A program made the translations under genes and the position numbers. From the NCBI GenBank assembly GCA_004346725.1, contig SMDE01000001.1:248001-312000 (forward strand): 64,000 bases of DNA, given 5' to 3'. Source of the stretch: Phytobacter diazotrophicus. Lineage in GTDB: Bacteria > Pseudomonadota > Gammaproteobacteria > Enterobacterales > Enterobacteriaceae. Numbering within the stretch: position 1 is the stretch's first letter; each line of letters opens with the position of its first letter. This document shows positions 27,713 to 37,016 of this stretch, in pieces. Below the pieces are notes generated by a model. The model saw only the letters and a program-made list of their open reading frames with translations, had not been told where the DNA came from and did not search any database.

Positions 27713-28660
27713 TTATTTCGCCAGGCGTTTTTCGATTGCGTCCATCAGCATGCCGGTAATAGAGATCGGGAACTCCGCCTCGATCTCGCGCACGCAGGTG
27801 GGGCTGGTGACGTTAATTTCGGTCAGACGGTCGCCAATGATATCCAGACCGACGAAAATCAGCCCTTTGGCTTTCAGCGTCGGGCCGACGCGGCGGGCAA
27901 TCGCCCAGTCGCTTTCGGTCAGCGGACGCGGCTCGCCGCGGCCACCGGCGGCCAGGTTACCACGCGTTTCGCCACCCTGCGGGATACGCGCCAGGCAGTA
28001 TGGAACCGGCTCGCCATCCACCACCAGCACACGTTTGTCGCCATCTTTGATAGCCGGCAGATAGTTCTGCGCCATGCAGTAGCGGGTGCCCAACTCGGTC
28101 AGCGTTTCGGTGATAACCCCCAGGTTCGGATCGCCCTCTTTGACGCGGAAAATCGAGGTGCCGCCCATGCCGTCCAGCGGCTTGAGGATGATATCGGTAT
28201 GCTTTTGCCAGAACGCTTTAAGCTGCGCTTTATTGCGCGTCACCAGCGTTTCCGGGGTCAGGTCAGGGAACCAGGCGGTAAACAGCTTTTCGTTACAATC
28301 GCGCAGGCTCTGCGGCTTATTGACGATCAGCGTGCCTTTTTCTTCCGCACGTTCAAGGATATAGGTGGCGTAGATAAATTCGGTATCGAACGGCGGGTCC
28401 TTACGCATCAGCACCACATCCAGCGAGGCGAGTTCGATATCCTGCTCGTCGCCAAACTCGTACCATTTGTCGTAGTTTTGCTCGACGGAAAGCAGACGGG
28501 TACGCGCACGGGCTTCGCCGTTGATCAGGTAAAGATCCGCCATTTCCATATAGTGCAGTTCGTAGCCACGACGCTGCGCTTCGAGCAGCATGGCGAAGCT
28601 GGTGTCTTTTTTGATATTAATCTGCGCGATGGGGTCCATCACGATGCCGAGCTTAATCAT
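27713..28660 (-). CDS. gshB: glutathione synthetase
   Basis: A 315-residue ATP-grasp enzyme that joins gamma-glutamylcysteine and glycine to form glutathione. Motifs include MDPIAQINIKKDTSFAM at the start, ILKPLDGMGGTSIFR (phosphate-binding loop) and EINVTSPT. The length is the same as in E. coli. It follows rsmE by 12 bases, so the two are in one operon. Confidence 0.97.
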   Translation of the reverse strand: MIKLGIVMDPIAQINIKKDTSFAMLLEAQRRGYELHYMEMADLYLINGEARARTRLLSVEQNYDKWYEFGDEQDIELASLDVVLMRKDPPFDTEFIYATYILERAEEKGTLIVNKPQSLRDCNEKLFTAWFPDLTPETLVTRNKAQLKAFWQKHTDIILKPLDGMGGTSIFRVKEGDPNLGVITETLTELGTRYCMAQNYLPAIKDGDKRVLVVDGEPVPYCLARIPQGGETRGNLAAGGRGEPRPLTESDWAIARRVGPTLKAKGLIFVGLDIIGDRLTEINVTSPTCVREIEAEFPISITGMLMDAIEKRLAK

Positions 28661-28672
28661 AGGCTTCTCCGT

Positions 28673-29404
28673 TTAACCCAGATCGCCAAAACGCACCTGC
28701 AGCGCGGTAATGGCGGTAAGGGCAGTTGTCTCTGTGCGCAATACGCGGGGTCCCAACAGAATATCAGTAAACTGGTAGCGCGAGGTCATGGCGATTTCGT
28801 CTGTCGTCAACCCGCCTTCCGGGCCAATCAGTAATCGTACGCGTTCCACTGGCAACGGCAGAGTATTAATGCTCTGGCTGGCGCGCGGGTGAAGATTCAG
28901 CTTAAGGCCGTTCTCTTCTTCTGCACACCACTGTTCGAGATCCATTGCCGGACGAATCTCAGGAATACGGTTACGACCACACTGTTCACAGGCGGCGATG
29001 GCGATCTTCTGCCACTGCTGAATCTTTTTATTCAAGCGCTCGGCATCCAGTTTAACGCCGCAGCGCTCAGAAAAAAGTGGCGTAATGAGGCTTACACCCA
29101 GTTCGATCGATTTCTGGATAGTAAATTCCATTTTCTCGCCGCGAGACATCACCTGGCCCAGATGAATATGCAGCGGTGACTCCCGATCGTCCACCTCTCC
29201 CTGGGTCACCTTAACGATAACGCTCTTTTTATCGGCGCGGGTGATTTCGGCGTCAAACACCTGGTTCGAACCGTCAAAGAGCTGAATAGCCTGCCCCTGG
29301 CCCATACGTAATACGCGGCCAACATGGTTTGCCGCATCGTCGGCGAGGGCGATTTCAGTGCCAGTCTGGATGAGTTCAGGGTGGTAGATGCGTGGGACGC
29401 GCAT
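28673..29404 (-). CDS. rsmE: 16S rRNA (uracil(1498)-N3)-methyltransferase
   Basis: A 243-residue SPOUT-class methyltransferase with an N-terminal PUA-like part and the C-terminal knot motif [13 protein letters not shown], followed by [13 protein letters not shown]. It methylates U1498 of 16S rRNA. It is upstream of gshB in the conserved endA-rsmE-gshB order. Confidence 0.96.
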   Translation of the reverse strand: MRVPRIYHPELIQTGTEIALADDAANHVGRVLRMGQGQAIQLFDGSNQVFDAEITRADKKSVIVKVTQGEVDDRESPLHIHLGQVMSRGEKMEFTIQKSIELGVSLITPLFSERCGVKLDAERLNKKIQQWQKIAIAACEQCGRNRIPEIRPAMDLEQWCAEEENGLKLNLHPRASQSINTLPLPVERVRLLIGPEGGLTTDEIAMTSRYQFTDILLGPRVLRTETTALTAITALQVRFGDLG

Positions 29405-29435
29405 AGTTCAGATTTCCGTGTGAAGTGTGGCGCAT

Positions 29436-29502
29436 TTCCCCTCACCTTAACAGGTCGCGATTTGCGACCTCTCCCTTGTAGAGAGAGGGGTGGGGTGAGG
29501 GG
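29436..29502. repeat. dispersed intergenic repeat, inverted arms
   Basis: Arms CCCCTCACC and GGTGAGGGG enclose further complementary arms (CCTCTC and GAGAGG) and the palindrome GGTCGCGATTTGCGACC. It belongs to the same family as the copy at 14229-14342. It sits in the endA-rsmE spacer. Confidence 0.7.
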
Positions 29503-29541
29503 CAATACACCTGCAAAATTTACAATTGCCGCTAGTGTAGG

Positions 29542-30237
29542 TTAGCTCTTTCGCGCCATGCAAGCGCGCTGCACGTAAGGGTTATGATTCCCCTGGACCT
29601 GAGCGATACGCGACTCACGCGTACATTCCCAGTCGGTCACCGGGTAGAGTTTATCCCAGGCGGTAAAAAGCTGTGTCTGCTGGCGCGACAGGGTGAGCTG
29701 ATACTGATCGCGCATATAGAAGTAGGTGCGGGCAATCACACCACGGGCGCTGGCAGGCGGCTCGGCCAGTTTGGCCTTGAAGTCGATCTTCATTTCACAG
29801 CGCCCGTACTGGCCTTCGCCACCGTTCCACTGGCCGTACATAAAGTTGTCGCGATCGGCATTCACTTCACCCACGGCGGGTTGCAGGTTGTGCATGTCGC
29901 TTTCCATCTTGCGATAAACAGGGTCTTTGGCGCAGTTTTTCCGCCCGCCATCCTGCCAGCACTGACGCTGATGGCCGAATTGCCAGGCCGGGACAACATG
30001 CTCCCATTCAATACGGCTGGCGCGGTTTTCATTTTTGCGCACCTTATAACCGCAGGAGGCCAGATCGACCACCCCTTTTTTTCCCTGCCACTGAATTTTA
30101 CAGCCGCAATAAAAGTCGCCCGGAACGTCGGCGTTGACTTTAACCCCGGCGGCTTTGGCCTGCGCGAAGCTATTGATGCCGTCCGCCAGTACCGGCGCGC
30201 TGAGGATAAGCAGTAAAGATGAGATAACGCGTAACAT
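29542..30237 (-). CDS. endA: periplasmic endonuclease I
   Basis: A 231-residue His-Me finger (beta-beta-alpha metal) nuclease. The signal peptide is [18 protein letters not shown]. The active site lies in [11 protein letters not shown], and Cys pairs (YCGC, GRKNC, CTRE, RAC) suggest disulfides, as in EndA. It degrades double-stranded DNA in the periplasm. The start at 30237 gives the E. coli-like N-terminus. Confidence 0.96.
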   Translation of the reverse strand: MLRVISSLLLILSAPVLADGINSFAQAKAAGVKVNADVPGDFYCGCKIQWQGKKGVVDLASCGYKVRKNENRASRIEWEHVVPAWQFGHQRQCWQDGGRKNCAKDPVYRKMESDMHNLQPAVGEVNADRDNFMYGQWNGGEGQYGRCEMKIDFKAKLAEPPASARGVIARTYFYMRDQYQLTLSRQQTQLFTAWDKLYPVTDWECTRESRIAQVQGNHNPYVQRACMARKS

Positions 30238-30332
30238 TGAAAACTCCCTGTCAACTGGAGTGCGCAACGTAGCGGAAGCGATTGTCAGATGCAATCAGTT
30301 GGCGCGGAAAACATTCTTAATGGTTCATGTAA

Positions 30333-30833
30333 TTAGCGCTCAGGTACCAGCGTTTCGCCGCACTGTACGCAGCGATAGGTGGTCTCACCGCGCACCACAC
30401 GATTATGTCGCCGCACGGTCAACTGATGCTGTTGGCACTTGCAGCGGTAGGGAAAGGTATTGGGCCGCACCGACTCCAGTTCAAACTGGTGAGTACGGCG
30501 CGCAGGGACGCCGAGCACGCTTTCCATCATCCATTTCCACTCTTTGCCGTGTGGCGGAACGCGACCGAAATGTTTCCACACCAGCAAATGCGCCAGCTCG
30601 TGCGGCACCACCTCGTCGATAAACGCCTGTTGGTTTTCCATCAGCAACACGGGGTTCAGGCGGATTTCATATGTATTGAGCCAGGCTGTGCCTGCCGCAG
30701 TGCCCCGTTGCTGATAAACCAGTTTGGGTTCCGGATAGTTACGCTCAAGTTTCTGATTGGCCAGGGCAAGTTTTTCCCGCAGGCTGCGCATTATGGCCTG
30801 CTGTATAGCGATGGGGAGACGGGAGGCTTTCAT
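30333..30833 (-). CDS. sprT: SprT family zinc-binding protein
   Basis: A 166-residue protein with the [13 protein letters not shown] motif (HExxH metalloprotease-like) and a C-terminal zinc-ribbon (CKC and CVQCG). SprT-like proteins resemble the eukaryotic DNA-protein crosslink protease Spartan; a role in E. coli is not established. In E. coli galP follows next; here a 13-kb island intervenes. Confidence 0.94.
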   Translation of the reverse strand: MKASRLPIAIQQAIMRSLREKLALANQKLERNYPEPKLVYQQRGTAAGTAWLNTYEIRLNPVLLMENQQAFIDEVVPHELAHLLVWKHFGRVPPHGKEWKWMMESVLGVPARRTHQFELESVRPNTFPYRCKCQQHQLTVRRHNRVVRGETTYRCVQCGETLVPER

Positions 30834-30871
30834 AATCGCAGAGGATAGGGCGGGGAGCGGGGGAGTGCAAG

Positions 30872-30903
30872 AAAAAGCCTCCTCCGGACAGGGAGCGAGG
30901 CTT
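30872..30903 (-). terminator. terminator of the amidohydrolase operon
   Basis: On the minus strand AAGCCTC and GAGGCTT arms form a hairpin followed by T residues, ten bases beyond the alpha/beta hydrolase stop. It separates the island operon from sprT. Confidence 0.8.
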
Positions 30904-30912
30904 CATTCTGGC

Positions 30913-31734
30913 TTATAGCGATTGCAGGAAGGTCAGCAGATCGTTGTTCAGTTGATCCTGATGGGTCACCGCAAAACCGTGCGGCGCGTTGTCATACACT
31001 TTTAACTGCGCGCCTGGGATCATTTCTGCAGCCACTTTACCGGTCGATTCGAACGGTACGATTTGGTCGTTGCTGCCATGGATCACCAGCGTCGGCACGT
31101 CAACTTTGGCCATATCCGAACGGAAGTCGGTCTCGCCGAAAGCTGTAACGCAATCAATGGTCCCTTTGAGTGAGGCCAGCAAAGCAATATTCAGCGTCTG
31201 GGTCAGGACACCCTGGGAAACCGTCTGCCCGGCGTTAATGCCATAGAACGGCGTGGCGAAATCGCTGATAAACTGCGCCCGGTCTTTGCGCAGCCCGTCG
31301 CGAATGCCCTCGAAAACGCTGGCATCGACACCCTGCGGGTAGTCCGCCGTTTTGCCGAAAATCGGTGTCACCGCACCCAGCAGGACCAGCGCTTTAACGC
31401 GCGCCGTGCCGTAACGACCGATATAACGCGACACATCGCCGCCGCCCATGGAGAAGCCCACCAGCGTCACATCCTGCAGATCAAGCGTGGTGATGAGATC
31501 GTTAATGTCGGAGGCGAAGGTGTCGTAGTTGTACCCTTCCCACGGCTGGTCGGAGCGGCCAAAACCGCGGCGGTCAAAGGCGATAACGCGATAGCCGCGT
31601 TCGGCCAGGAAATTCAACTGGCTGTCCCACATATCGCCATCCAGCGGCCAGCCGTGGCTAAACAATACCGGTTTTCCCGCGCCCCAGTCTTTGTAATAAA
31701 TCTGCGTACCGTCCTGCGTTTTGATTGTGCTCAT
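30913..31734 (-). CDS. alpha/beta hydrolase (non-haem chloroperoxidase-like)
   Basis: A 273-residue alpha/beta hydrolase of the chloroperoxidase/esterase group. The nucleophile is Ser95 in GFSMGGG; the acid is in HGSNDQIVP and the His in NAPHGFAVTH. The oxyanion region FSHGWPLDGDMW is typical. It could hydrolyse an ester or lactone. It is the last gene of a four-gene operon (amidohydrolase, DoxX, MFS, hydrolase), 47 bases after the MFS gene. Confidence 0.88.
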   Translation of the reverse strand: MSTIKTQDGTQIYYKDWGAGKPVLFSHGWPLDGDMWDSQLNFLAERGYRVIAFDRRGFGRSDQPWEGYNYDTFASDINDLITTLDLQDVTLVGFSMGGGDVSRYIGRYGTARVKALVLLGAVTPIFGKTADYPQGVDASVFEGIRDGLRKDRAQFISDFATPFYGINAGQTVSQGVLTQTLNIALLASLKGTIDCVTAFGETDFRSDMAKVDVPTLVIHGSNDQIVPFESTGKVAAEMIPGAQLKVYDNAPHGFAVTHQDQLNNDLLTFLQSL

Positions 31735-31781
31735 ACGTAAATCCTCACTGTCGCTATTGCTTGGGTTGATGTGGGTAACTG

Positions 31782-33410
31782 TTACATTATGGGTGCTATC
31801 AGATAACGTGCTTCGGGAAGATGTCCGCCGCGATGGAAGGCCTGTACCTTACTTTGAATCAGCAGGTCATTTACCGTGTGGCGCTCCAGTTGGCGCAGAT
31901 GTTCAATCCAGGTGCCTACCACGAACGACTCCACAAAGACGCCGGGGCGCTGGATATCCTCATACACAGACCAGCTCAGTGCGCCGCCGCGTACCCGCAC
32001 CCGGCGAATCTCCTGGATACAGACGACGAAGCGCGAGACATCCTCGGGATCGATCAGATATTCATACATCACCATGACCGGGCCACGTTCATGTGAGATA
32101 TCGAGCGCCTGGGCATTACTGTCGATATCACGAATGTCCAGATTGAGGTCAGGATCTTTATTCAGTTGCCAGCGCAGCACCGTCAGGCTTGCCAGCAGCA
32201 TGCCCACCGTTGCCACGCACAATGAGGCTGGAATACTAAAGTGCGATGCCAGTTGGCCCCAGATGGCGCTACCGAGCGTCATCGAACCAAAAAAGACAGT
32301 CAGATAGACCGCCAGCGCGCGGGCTTTCACCCATTTGGCGGCGCTACGCTGCGCCCCGACATTGAGGGTAGAGAGCACCGCAATCCAGGCGAAACCGGTT
32401 AAAAATTCAAACGCATTGAGCAGCCAGAAATGACGAATAAACGCCAGCGCCAGCATGCTGATCGCGAAAATCACGCTGTTAATCACCATCAGCCGGTCCG
32501 GGTTGAAGCGCTTACGTAAACGCGGTAGCACAATCGCACCGCAAATCGCCCCCAGGCCGATACAGGCCAGCATGATGCCGTAACCGCCAGGCCCAAGACC
32601 CAGTTCACGGCGGGCCACCAGCGGCAGCAGCGCCCAGCCTGCGCTGGCGAAGGTGAAGAACGCCACGGTACGCACCAGCACGTTACGCAGTACCGGAGCG
32701 GCATGCACATAGCGCAGCCCGGCGCGAACGGCGGGGAAAAAGTGCTCCGGCGGCAGGCGCTGAATCAACGGTTCTGCTTTCCAGCGCCACAGCACCCAGG
32801 CGACGCCCAGCACTGATGTCGCATTGAGGGCGAATACCACCCACGGTCCGGCAAAAGAGAGGATCTGCCCGCCCAGCGCCGGGCCGATGGCGCGGCTGAT
32901 GTTGATGCCGAGCGAGTTCAGCGCGATGGCCGGGGCCAGTTCGTGTTTTTCCACCAGGTCCGGCACGATGGCCTGAAACGGCGGAGAACTCATGGCCGCG
33001 CCAGTGCTTAATAAGAAGGCCGCAACCAGCAGCACCGTTGGCGTTACTAACCCGGCAAAAGAGAGCAGGGTTAGCCCGCTGGCGGCAATAAACACCCACA
33101 ACTGGGAAAACAGCAGATATTTGCGTCGGTCGACAATGTCCGCCATCACCCCGGAAGGGAGGGCAAAGAGAAACATCGGCAGACTGCTCGCCGCCTGAAC
33201 CAGCGCTACGGAAAGCGGGTTGGCGCTTAACGTCAGCATGGTCCAGTTCACCCCCACATCGTTCATCCATGAACCGATGTTGGAGACTACCGTGGCAATC
33301 CATAGCATCCGAAATACCGGCTGGCGCAGTGGCTGCCAGGAGGAGGCGCCAGCGGATGCGGCCGACGGGGTTTGTACCGTCGCCGCGTGAACATCATTGA
33401 CTTGCGCCAT
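31782..33410 (-). CDS. MFS exporter with C-terminal ABM-like domain
   Basis: A 542-residue protein. Residues 1 to about 425 form a major facilitator module of the MFS_3 type, related to the enterobactin exporter EntS, with about 11-12 hydrophobic segments. The last 110 residues (starting near RGPVMVMYEY) form a soluble ferredoxin-like region resembling antibiotic-biosynthesis-monooxygenase domains, as in other large members of this family. It may export a small organic compound; the direction is inferred. Its start overlaps doxX by 17 bases. Confidence 0.85.
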   Translation of the reverse strand: MAQVNDVHAATVQTPSAASAGASSWQPLRQPVFRMLWIATVVSNIGSWMNDVGVNWTMLTLSANPLSVALVQAASSLPMFLFALPSGVMADIVDRRKYLLFSQLWVFIAASGLTLLSFAGLVTPTVLLVAAFLLSTGAAMSSPPFQAIVPDLVEKHELAPAIALNSLGINISRAIGPALGGQILSFAGPWVVFALNATSVLGVAWVLWRWKAEPLIQRLPPEHFFPAVRAGLRYVHAAPVLRNVLVRTVAFFTFASAGWALLPLVARRELGLGPGGYGIMLACIGLGAICGAIVLPRLRKRFNPDRLMVINSVIFAISMLALAFIRHFWLLNAFEFLTGFAWIAVLSTLNVGAQRSAAKWVKARALAVYLTVFFGSMTLGSAIWGQLASHFSIPASLCVATVGMLLASLTVLRWQLNKDPDLNLDIRDIDSNAQALDISHERGPVMVMYEYLIDPEDVSRFVVCIQEIRRVRVRGGALSWSVYEDIQRPGVFVESFVVGTWIEHLRQLERHTVNDLLIQSKVQAFHRGGHLPEARYLIAPIM

Positions 33411-33825
33411 GCCTGAACTCCTGGTTGCCCGGCATACTTAGCCGCCATTTACCCGGGCCGGTTAATGCCAGCGTGGTGAAGATGATGAGCAGCAGCCAGC
33501 CAAATTGTCCTTCCGCGATACTCCATTGCGGGTGCACAGCCAGCATGGCAACCAGCAGCACGCCGATAATCGGCAGACAGGCCAGCCGCGTGCCAACACC
33601 GAGAATGATGAATATCGGACATACCACCTCTGCCAGAATGGCAGGTAGCAGGCTGAACCAGGGGCCAAAGCCGAACGGATCCTCAATGCGGGTGAGCTCT
33701 TCATGAAAATTCAGCACCTTCGGCAGACCATGCACATAGAGCAGCAGCAGCCCGCCGGTCAGGCGCAGGAAGAACAGCCCCGCATCAATACGGGGCGACA
33801 TCAGCGTTGTATTTTTCATAGGCAT
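33394..33825 (-). CDS. DoxX-family membrane protein
   Basis: A 143-residue protein with four hydrophobic segments and the family segments FFLRLTGGLLLLYVHGLPKV and AEVVCPIFIILGVGTR. DoxX-like proteins are linked to redox or quinone functions in several bacteria, but no reaction is certain. It overlaps the amidohydrolase stop by one base (ATGA) and the MFS start by 17 bases, so translation is coupled. An alternative start six bases later (33819) is possible. Confidence 0.82.
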   Translation of the reverse strand: MPMKNTTLMSPRIDAGLFFLRLTGGLLLLYVHGLPKVLNFHEELTRIEDPFGFGPWFSLLPAILAEVVCPIFIILGVGTRLACLPIIGVLLVAMLAVHPQWSIAEGQFGWLLLIIFTTLALTGPGKWRLSMPGNQEFRHGASQ

Positions 33826-35699
33826 CAGAACGCAAAGCAGCTACAGCCGAGCGCGCCCCAGAAGGCGTTATCGTCTGAAACCGGAATGGAAGATCCGCGT
33901 GCCACACCGTGCTGGTGGTTATGCACGCCGCAGGGGCCGCTACAGTGGTGTGCGGCGGGCATCATGCCGACACGTGTCTGCTGTGGCGGCGCGCTGCGGT
34001 AGTGACCCGGTACGTTGACCACCGGCGACCACTCTGGCAGCACCGGAATCGCAGGCGGGGCTTCTGAACTGAAACCGCCCGCGGCATAGACGATATTGCC
34101 ATTGACTACGGTCAGCACCGACTCAATGCCTTTGATCTCCTCTTCCGGTACGCGGAAATAGTCCTTGCTCAACACGGCGAGGTCAGCCAGTTGGCCCACT
34201 TTAATCTGGCCTTTTTTGCCCTGTTCGCTTGAGAACCAGGCGCTGCCTTGTGTCCAGAGCATCAGCGCAGTGTCGCGGTCCAGGCGCGCATTAACGTCGT
34301 ACATCTGCATACCGCCGACGGTGCGCCCGGAGACCAGCCAGTACAACGCAGTCCACGGATTGTAGCTGGCCACGCGGGTCGCGTCGGTTCCCAGCCCGAC
34401 CGGTACGCCGGTTTCGAGCATTTTCGTCACCGGCGGCGTGTGGCGCACTGCGTCCATGCCATAACGTTCCGCGAAGTACTCACCCTGAAACGCCATACGG
34501 TGCTGCACGGCGATACCGCCGCCCAGCGCTTTGATGCGGTCAATGTTTTGCTGGGTCACGGTTTCTGCGTGGTCAAAGAACCAGTGCAGGCCATTGAACG
34601 GAATATCGCGGTTCACGCGCTCGAACACATCGAGCATACGGCTGATGGATTCGTTATAGGTGGCGTGCAGGCGGAACGGCCAGCGGTGCTCGACCAGATG
34701 GCGCACCACGCGCTCCAGCTCATCTTCCATGCCAGGCGCGAGGTCCGGGCGCGGTTCAAGGAAATCTTCAAAATCCGCGGCAGAGAACACCAACATTTCA
34801 CCCGCGCCGTTGTGACGGAAGAAATCGGTGCCCTGACCCGGTGTCAGCATGTCGGTCCATTTCTCGAAATCTTCCAGCTCATGGCCGGGGCGCTGGGTAA
34901 AGAGGTTATAGGCGATGCGGATGGTCATCTGCTCTTTGGCGTGCAGTTCGCTTATCACTTCATAGTCTTCGGGGTAGTTCTGGAAGCCGCCGCCCGCGTC
35001 GATAGCGCTGGTGAGGCCAAGACGGTTTAGCTCGCGCATAAACTGGCGGGTGGAGTTAACCTGCTGTTCCAGCGGCAGCTTTGGCCCTTTGGCCAGCGTG
35101 GCATAGAGGATCATGGCATTTGGCCGCGCAATCAGCATGCCGGTGGGATTGCCGTTGCTGTCGCGCTGGATCTCTCCTCCTGGCGGGTTCGGCGTATCTT
35201 TGGTGTAACCGACAACGCGCAGGGCGGCGCGGTTGAGCAGGGCGCGGTCATAGAGATGAAGGATAAAGACCGGGGTATCCGGCGCGGCGTCGTTGATCTC
35301 CTCCAGGGTCGGCATCCGGCGTTCGGCAAACTGGAATTCGCTCCAGCCGCCCACCACGCGTACCCATTGTGGCGAGGGGGTGCGCAGCGCCTGTTCTTTC
35401 AGCATCCGCAGGGCGTCCGCCAGCGATGGTACCCCTTCCCAGCGCAGTTCGAGGTTATAGTTGAGACCGCCGCGAATCAGGTGCAGGTGCGAGTCGTTAA
35501 GCCCTGGAATGGCGGTGCTGCCTTTGAGATCCACCACTTTGCTGCCGTCGCTGTGATATTCCATTACTTCGGCCAGGGAGCCTACCGCTAGGAATTTGCC
35601 GTCACGGATGGCGACCGCTTCTGCAACCGGGTTTTCCCTGTCTACCGTATGAAATTTGCCGTTGAGTAATATCAGTTCAGCTTTGCCGAGCGAGACCAT
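33825..35699 (-). CDS. YtcJ-like amidohydrolase
   Basis: A 624-residue metal-dependent hydrolase of the amidohydrolase_3 (YtcJ) family. Metal-binding motifs include NDSHLHL near the N-terminus and DHAETVTQ, with GLGTDATRV near the C-terminal part of the barrel. The start at 35699 is chosen because AGGAGG lies five bases upstream; the ATG at 35720 has no ribosome site. The C-terminal 60 residues are odd: they contain AAHHCSGPCGVHNHQHG and GCSCFAF, rich in Cys and His. It is the first gene of its operon. The substrate is unknown. Confidence 0.88.
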   Translation of the reverse strand: MVSLGKAELILLNGKFHTVDRENPVAEAVAIRDGKFLAVGSLAEVMEYHSDGSKVVDLKGSTAIPGLNDSHLHLIRGGLNYNLELRWEGVPSLADALRMLKEQALRTPSPQWVRVVGGWSEFQFAERRMPTLEEINDAAPDTPVFILHLYDRALLNRAALRVVGYTKDTPNPPGGEIQRDSNGNPTGMLIARPNAMILYATLAKGPKLPLEQQVNSTRQFMRELNRLGLTSAIDAGGGFQNYPEDYEVISELHAKEQMTIRIAYNLFTQRPGHELEDFEKWTDMLTPGQGTDFFRHNGAGEMLVFSAADFEDFLEPRPDLAPGMEDELERVVRHLVEHRWPFRLHATYNESISRMLDVFERVNRDIPFNGLHWFFDHAETVTQQNIDRIKALGGGIAVQHRMAFQGEYFAERYGMDAVRHTPPVTKMLETGVPVGLGTDATRVASYNPWTALYWLVSGRTVGGMQMYDVNARLDRDTALMLWTQGSAWFSSEQGKKGQIKVGQLADLAVLSKDYFRVPEEEIKGIESVLTVVNGNIVYAAGGFSSEAPPAIPVLPEWSPVVNVPGHYRSAPPQQTRVGMMPAAHHCSGPCGVHNHQHGVARGSSIPVSDDNAFWGALGCSCFAF

Positions 35700-36034
35700 A
35701 AATCCTCCTGTCTGAGACATCCGAAGCAGGCATAATCCCGCCGGACGATAAGATGCGATGCTCCGTCAGAACAGAGCGTGGAAGTGGGAGGGATTATGGT
35801 GAGCTGGCGAAAACGGCGTCTAGTTATACGAAGGTATACCTATACGAACGTATAGTTATACACAGAGATAATAGTTCTCATTTCTGACAACTCTTACTAT
35901 CCGTCCCGACAGCAGCGTCCGGGACGAACGTCATTTCGCCTGTTTGAGCAGCGCGAGAATACCCCGGTCACTGTCAGCAAAACGTCCGCTCCCCTTTCAC
36001 GGGAAACTGCTACTTAACGACAACGGGTATTCTT
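35700..36034. other. divergent control region of the island
   Basis: A 335-bp spacer between the amidohydrolase operon and the isochorismatase-family gene. It contains an exceptional cluster of palindromes at 35821-35861 (listed separately) near its middle. It probably drives both operons. No reading frame with family features was recognised. Confidence 0.6.
35821..35861. promoter_or_regulatory. palindrome cluster, candidate regulator operator
   Basis: Two adjacent palindromes share the core TATACGAA: TATACGAAGGTATA (35825-35838) and the perfect CTATACGAACGTATAG (35840-35855). Their centres are 16 bp apart. The nonamer TAGTTATAC occurs at both ends of the cluster (35821-35829 and 35853-35861), 32 bp apart. 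This looks like a cooperative operator. The FixJ-type regulator encoded at 43277 is the natural candidate, but this is inference. Confidence 0.55.
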
Positions 36035-36724
36035 ATGACCAACGCTAAGCTTGAAGTACTGACTCCCCAGAATTGCCAGATTATTTTTATCGATCAGCAG
36101 CCGCAGATGGCGTTTGGCGTGCAGTCTATTGACCGCCAGGTGCTGAAAAACAATGTTGTTGGCCTGGCGAAAGCGGCAAAAGTTTTCAACATTCCGACCA
36201 CCATCACCACCGTTGAGACGGAAAGCTTCTCCGGAAATACCTTCCCTGAACTGCTGGACGTATTCCCCGAGCACGACCTTCTTGAGCGCACATCCATGAA
36301 CTCCTGGGATGACCAGAAAGTGCGTGATGCGCTGGCGAAAAATGGCCAGAAAAAAGTGGTGGTATCCGGCCTGTGGACGGAAGTGTGCAACAACACGTTC
36401 GCCCTGTGTGCCATGCTGGAAGGCGGCTATGAAATCTATATGGTGGCTGACGCTTCCGGCGGTACCTCGAAAGAAGCGCATGATTACGCGATGCAGCGCA
36501 TGATTCAGGCGGGTGTGATCCCGGTGACCTGGCAGCAGGTGTTGCTGGAGTGGCAGCGCGACTGGGCGCACAAAGAGACCTACAACGCGGTGATGGATAT
36601 CGTCAAAGAACACTCCGGTGCTTACGGGATGGGCGTTGATTACGCGTATACCATGGTGCACAAAGCGCCAGCGCGTGCCAAAGGGGCGCACCGTACTCTG
36701 GCGCCGGTGCCGGCCAATAAATAA
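36035..36724 (+). CDS. isochorismatase-family hydrolase (YcaC-like)
   Basis: A 229-residue cysteine hydrolase. The expected triad residues are D20 in FIDQQP, R85 in ERTSMNSW, and nucleophile C118 in GLWTEVCNN; the arrangement resembles YcaC. A cis-peptide-like VTEVC motif is typical of the family. The C-terminal 20 residues are basic and proline-rich, beyond the usual YcaC length. It may cleave an amide or ester. It heads the rightward operon of the island. Confidence 0.88.
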   Translation: MTNAKLEVLTPQNCQIIFIDQQPQMAFGVQSIDRQVLKNNVVGLAKAAKVFNIPTTITTVETESFSGNTFPELLDVFPEHDLLERTSMNSWDDQKVRDALAKNGQKKVVVSGLWTEVCNNTFALCAMLEGGYEIYMVADASGGTSKEAHDYAMQRMIQAGVIPVTWQQVLLEWQRDWAHKETYNAVMDIVKEHSGAYGMGVDYAYTMVHKAPARAKGAHRTLAPVPANK

Positions 36725-36783
36725 TGTGCAGGGGCGGTGCGTCAGCGTCGCCCGGCTCTGAACCCGATAAGGGGAGAATGACC

Positions 36784-37014
36784 ATGAGTACAGCGCTCAT
36801 TTCCCTCGGCGCAGGTGTGTTTATTGGGCTGGTCTATGCTTTGCTGAACGTCCGTTCGCCAGCCCCGCCGGCGGTAGCCCTGGTGGGGCTGCTAGGCATG
36901 CTGGCGGGAGAGCAGGCGGTCTCAGCGCTGCGCTCACACCATGAACCCCAGGCCGCCATTAGTCAGCCGCAGGCCGCAGTGCAAACGGCGGACCGCCATC
37001 CAGAGGCAGGCTAA
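36784..37014 (+). CDS. XapX-domain mini membrane protein 1
   Basis: A 76-residue protein with two hydrophobic segments (about residues 3-20 and 28-45) separated by NVRSPAPP. This fits the small XapX domain. The start at 36784 is chosen over the ATG at 36778 because the AGGGGAG ribosome site is well spaced only for the later one. The tail is hydrophilic (about residues 50-76). It is two bases before a second XapX gene. The function of XapX proteins is not known. Confidence 0.72.
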   Translation: MSTALISLGAGVFIGLVYALLNVRSPAPPAVALVGLLGMLAGEQAVSALRSHHEPQAAISQPQAAVQTADRHPEAG

Positions 37015-37016
37015 CC

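Noticed and set aside
35866-35884. second Fur-like site near the divergent promoter
   Set aside because: GATAAT followed by a weak second half gives only about 12 of 19 matches, within chance for AT-rich DNA.
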